Shown here: piece by piece, positions 60,913 through 64,000 of the stretch
How positions within the stretch are numbered: position 1 is the first letter of the stretch
How the letters are laid out: each line of letters begins with the position of its first letter
DNA from: JAJEFO01 sp965214325
GTDB lineage: Bacteria > Pseudomonadota > Alphaproteobacteria > Rhodobacterales > Rhodobacteraceae
Assembly: GCA_965214325.1 (NCBI GenBank)
Contig: CBDCBG010000006.1
Location: 1,426,001 to 1,490,000, forward strand
Length of the DNA: 64,000 bases
Direction of reading: 5' to 3'
Notes under the pieces: generated by a model
Database searches by the model: none
What the model was told of the DNA's origin: nothing
What the model saw: the letters and a program-made list of their open reading frames with translations, nothing else
Made by a program: the position numbers and the translations under genes

Positions 60913-62691
60913 TTGTCCAGAGCAGATCCGCGAGCCCCGCCAGAGCCAGCTTTTCTCAATGTCGAGGTGTCCCTGACAGGCAGGCGGTGGGTCGGTCCGG
61001 ACGGCGGTGCGCTCCGCATGGCGGATGCGCTTGAGCAGGAGACCGGATTGCCCGCCCCGCTCTGCCGCATTCTCGCGGATCGGGACGTTCCTGCCGAGAA
61101 CGTAGCGCAATTCCTTGATCCCAAGCTCCGCGACCTGCTCCCCGATCCCAGACAATTCCGCGATGCCGGCATTGTTGCCGCGCGGCTGGTTCGAGCCGTG
61201 GCCGACAACGAGCGGGTCGTCGTGTTTGCCGACTATGACGTGGACGGCGGCGCATCTGCAGCGCTTCTCCTCGACTGGCTCGGACAGCAGGGGCACGACG
61301 CGGCACTCTATGTGCCTGATCGAATTGCCGAAGGCTACGGACCCAACCCGTCCGCCATGCGCAAGCTCTCCGAATCCCACGACCTCATCGTTTGCGTGGA
61401 CTGCGGCACCCATTCGTTCGAGGCGATTTCCGCAGTTCAGGAAACGGACGTCCTGATCATTGACCATCATCTCGCGGGCGAGACTCTTCCCTGCGCGCTC
61501 GGGATCGTGAACCCGAGCCGCCAGGACGAGAGCGGTGACTTCGCGCATCTTTGCGCTGCCGCCGTTACCTTCATCGTCCTTGTCGAGGCAAATCGGCAAC
61601 TCCGGGAAAGCGGACGTGACGGGCCGGATCTTTTGGAGATGCTTGACCTTGTTGCCCTGGCAACAGTCGCCGATGTGGTCCCGTTGCAAGGCGTGAACAG
61701 GGCAATTGTCCGCCAGGGCCTGACCGTGATGAGAGCACGCAGGAGGCCCGGACTTGCCGCGCTTGCGGACGTGGCGAGGCTGACCGCTCCACCCAGCGCT
61801 TACCATCTTGGCTACATTCTCGGGCCGTGCGTCAATGCAGGAGGGCGCGTCGGACGCTCCGATCTTGGAGCGCGGTGCCTTTCGGCACGCGACCCCGACG
61901 AAGCCCGGGCGCTTGCAGACCGTCTTGACCAGTTGAACCGCGAGCGTCGCGAGATCGAGGCGCAGGTGCGCGAGGCGGCCTTTGCCCAGGCTGGCGAGCG
62001 GGGACTTGACGGCCCGCTGATCTGGGCGGCAGGCGACGGTTGGCATCCAGGCGTCGTAGGGATCGTCGCTGCCCGCCTGAAAGAGGAGATGCGGCGGCCA
62101 GCGGTCGTGATCGGGTTTGACGGGCAGTTCGGAAAGGGTTCGGGCCGTTCAATCAGGGGTGTCGATCTGGGTTTTGCAATACAGCGCCTGCAAGCGGACG
62201 GGCTGCTCGTGAAAGGCGGCGGCCACAAGATGGCCGCAGGATTCACGGTTGAACGGAACAGGCTCTCCGACGCGATGGATCATCTGACCGAGTACGTTTC
62301 CCGTCAGGCTTCGGCCATTGATGGCGCAAGGGATCTCCGAATTGATTCGGCTCTCATGCCAACGGCAGCGACAATCGACCTCATACATGAGATCGAAAGG
62401 GCTGGCCCGTTTGGACAGGATGCGCGAGCGCCGAGATTCGCGTTTCCCGACGCGGCGATCCACTATTCCCGGCAGGTTGGAAACGGCCATCTGAAGCTCA
62501 CGTTCGGCGATGGACTTGGAACACGCCTTGACGCAATTGCATTCAATGCGTTCTCGGGACCACTGGGTTCCGCGCTCATCGGCCAAAAGGGGCAGCGCTT
62601 TCATCTGGTCGGTCATATCGATGTCAATCATTGGGGCGGCCGGCAATCCGTGCAGCTCCGGCTACAGGACGCTGCAAGGGCGCACGCCTGA
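60913..62691 (+). CDS. recJ: Single-stranded-DNA-specific exonuclease RecJ
   Basis: 592 residues from TTG 60913, with AGGA eight bases before; the conserved core begins at PAFLNVEVSLTGRRW. DHH motifs VFADYDVDGGASAALLLDW, VDCGTH and LIIDHHLAGE; DHHA1 part LLVKGGGHKMAAGFTV. 5'-3' exonuclease in recombination and mismatch repair. Slightly longer than E. coli RecJ. Confidence 0.93.
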   Translation: MSRADPRAPPEPAFLNVEVSLTGRRWVGPDGGALRMADALEQETGLPAPLCRILADRDVPAENVAQFLDPKLRDLLPDPRQFRDAGIVAARLVRAVADNERVVVFADYDVDGGASAALLLDWLGQQGHDAALYVPDRIAEGYGPNPSAMRKLSESHDLIVCVDCGTHSFEAISAVQETDVLIIDHHLAGETLPCALGIVNPSRQDESGDFAHLCAAAVTFIVLVEANRQLRESGRDGPDLLEMLDLVALATVADVVPLQGVNRAIVRQGLTVMRARRRPGLAALADVARLTAPPSAYHLGYILGPCVNAGGRVGRSDLGARCLSARDPDEARALADRLDQLNRERREIEAQVREAAFAQAGERGLDGPLIWAAGDGWHPGVVGIVAARLKEEMRRPAVVIGFDGQFGKGSGRSIRGVDLGFAIQRLQADGLLVKGGGHKMAAGFTVERNRLSDAMDHLTEYVSRQASAIDGARDLRIDSALMPTAATIDLIHEIERAGPFGQDARAPRFAFPDAAIHYSRQVGNGHLKLTFGDGLGTRLDAIAFNAFSGPLGSALIGQKGQRFHLVGHIDVNHWGGRQSVQLRLQDAARAHA

Positions 62692-62853
62692 TTCCATCCC
62701 GTCAGACGGAAATCCGGAAAGGCAAGTCGATGATGAGAATCAGGTGTTTTCTCATGTCACGCACGCGTGTTCAGGATTGGAATGCATGCGAACATTCCGT
62801 TGGAATTAGCCTCTTGCCCTCGCAAGCGACAATGCCTAGTTAGCAGCGGCGCC

Positions 62854-62928
62854 GGCCCGTTCGTCTATCGGTTAGGACGCCAGGTTTTCAACCTGGAAAG
62901 AGGGGTTCGATTCCCCTACGGGCTACCA
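62854..62928 (+). tRNA. tRNA-Glu (TTC)
   Basis: 75 bases. Acceptor GGCCCGT / ACGGGCT with a G-T pair at the tip, D-arm GTCTATCGGTTAGGAC, anticodon loop TTTTCAA (TTC) between CCAGG and CCTGG, T-arm GGGGTTCGATTCCCC, encoded CCA. Confidence 0.93.
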
Positions 62929-63181
62929 TCGTCCGGTTCAGGCCATCGCCCGGTTCAGTTCCTACATTCGCGTCCATGGGCCGCTCGAATGTGGCGGGAA
63001 AGCGCCTTTCGGCTCTTCGTTCGCCCGGCGGCCAGAAAGATGGTCGCGTTTCCTCGTTGCTCCGCAAAGCCGGCCCCTACTGTTGAAGTTGCGTCTGGCG
63101 CACCGTTGATCCCCGTTCTAGAAACTGTGCCCGTCGACGCAGGATTCGAGCGCCTGGGGCAGGAACCATCCAAAGGCGGCC

Positions 63182-63793
63182 ATGCCGATGCCTTGGCGGC
63201 GTATCCTGCAAACGGAGAGGATCTGTGCGGTGGGCATTCTTGACCCTGACGAACTCGAGGCAGGATTGTCGTGCATTCTTGCGTCGCCCAAGGACAAAGG
63301 GGTGGTCGCGATGATCGTCCGCCGGCCTGACACCGACGGACGGGAAGTGGTGGCAACATGTGAACTGGATGTCGACGGGGGACTGATTGGTGACAATTGG
63401 CGCAAGCGCGGAAGTCGGATGACGAAGGACGGATCGGCTCATCCGGAAATGCAACTGACGCTGATGAATTCCCGGACCATCTCCCTGGTTGCCGGATCCA
63501 GGGACCGCTGGGCACTCGCGGGCGATCAGTTCTTCGTTGACCTGGACCTGTCGAAGGAGAACCTTCCCGCAGGCACCCGGCTCGTCCTGGGTTCTGCCAC
63601 GATTGAGGTGACCGCGGTTCCACACCTTGGTTGCAAGAAGTTTATGTCCCGCTTCGGTGTCGAAGCGATGAAGTTCGTGAACTCCCGGCGCGGGAAGAAA
63701 CTGTGCCTTCGCGGCATCAATGCCAAGGTTGTGTTACCTGGCCGTGTGGGAGCCCGAGACAGGATCGAAAAGGTGCAGGCAGCGAAAGCGTGA
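63182..63793 (+). CDS. MOSC domain protein
   Basis: 203 residues; the true start could be further inside (for example near 63230). The MOSC core is seen as LDVDGGLIGDNWRKRG, GDQFFVDLDLSKENLPAGTRL, VPHLGCKKFMSRFGVEAMKFV with the conserved Cys, and LRGINAKVVLPGRV. MOSC proteins carry sulfur or bind molybdenum-cofactor-related ligands. It stands alone between tRNA-Glu and the window edge. Confidence 0.82.
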   Translation: MPMPWRRILQTERICAVGILDPDELEAGLSCILASPKDKGVVAMIVRRPDTDGREVVATCELDVDGGLIGDNWRKRGSRMTKDGSAHPEMQLTLMNSRTISLVAGSRDRWALAGDQFFVDLDLSKENLPAGTRLVLGSATIEVTAVPHLGCKKFMSRFGVEAMKFVNSRRGKKLCLRGINAKVVLPGRVGARDRIEKVQAAKA

Positions 63794-64000
63794 GGACTGC
63801 CTTGGGTGTCGGCCAGGCCTTTCAAGCCCTGTCTCGCGACGCAAGCGTCGAACATGACCCCCGAACCGGCCCGACGCGTCAGACAAGCAGCCCGCCTTCA
63901 CTGCCATGGAATAGGCGGTCACGATGACCAGAAGCAGGAGTAATTCGGCCAACAAATCATGCGATGACGCCTGGATTCTCGATGCCTGCGACCAGATGAG

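Noticed and set aside
63734..63955. 73-codon minus-strand frame with a hydrophobic start
   Set aside because: Only the first 20 residues look like a membrane helix; the rest overlaps the MOSC gene and lacks features. The window ends too soon to judge.

Overview
The window comes from an alphaproteobacterium, most likely of the Rhodobacteraceae/Roseobacter type. The evidence is the core block from about 50 to 64 kb: tRNA-Phe, yacG, an RNase E/G, maf, infA, a low-molecular-weight phosphatase, a UPF0262 gene, hisD, a DUF2948 gene, murA, tRNA-Thr, hisA, a DUF2842 gene, purA, glpX, recJ, tRNA-Glu and a MOSC gene. I recognise this order from that family. The DNA is GC-rich and many genes are coupled by ATGA, GTGA or TAATG overlaps.

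The left 49.4 kb is accessory and catabolic. From about 0.9 to 27.8 kb there is an imperfect, diverged inverted duplication. Arm A (minus strand, 0.9-8.4 kb) reads dctM remnant, aldehyde dehydrogenase (frameshifted), LigF-like GST, SDR, cupin, OsmC; next to it lie an intact sulfatase and, divergent from that, a dead metallo-hydrolase. Arm B (16.2-27.8 kb) has an intact metallo-hydrolase of the alkylsulfatase type (minus), a dead sulfatase, a GntR/FCD regulator, two dctP genes, a GST, dctQ, dctM, aldehyde dehydrogenase, GST and SDR. Each arm keeps the gene the other has lost. Between the arms sit an ISKra4-type element, a TAXI-type TRAP transporter, a second sulfatase and a small broken membrane-protein gene. 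A near-perfect palindrome TTGGGATCCCAA occurs six times, in front of the TAXI transporter, the metallo-hydrolase, the GntR gene and the dctP operon. It is very likely the operator of the GntR protein and ties these units into one regulon. Taken together the genes suggest import of an organic acid or sulfate ester, removal of sulfate, and glutathione-dependent oxidation of the carbon skeleton by SDR, ALDH and GSTs. The substrate cannot be read from the sequence.

From 28.1 to 32.4 kb an IS30 element is split by a complete 3000-bp IS66 element with an 8-bp target duplication. Then follow a fused 3-dehydroshikimate dehydratase (quiC type), about 1 kb without a gene, a DMT permease, an XRE/cupin regulator, a PLP trans-sulfuration enzyme, a PaiB-type gene with an early stop, and a LysR fragment. 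From 39.8 to 49.2 kb a tight operon encodes a CUT1 sugar ABC transporter (binding protein, two permeases with unusual insertions, ATPase), three Gfo/Idh/MocA dehydrogenases and a CE15-like glucuronoyl esterase; it ends in a truncated molybdenum-hydroxylase FAD subunit. This looks like use of a uronate- or sugar-derived ester. The accessory DNA stops about 0.6 kb before the 3' end of tRNA-Phe, where the core block begins.

All functions are read from translated motifs and gene order. No database search was possible.
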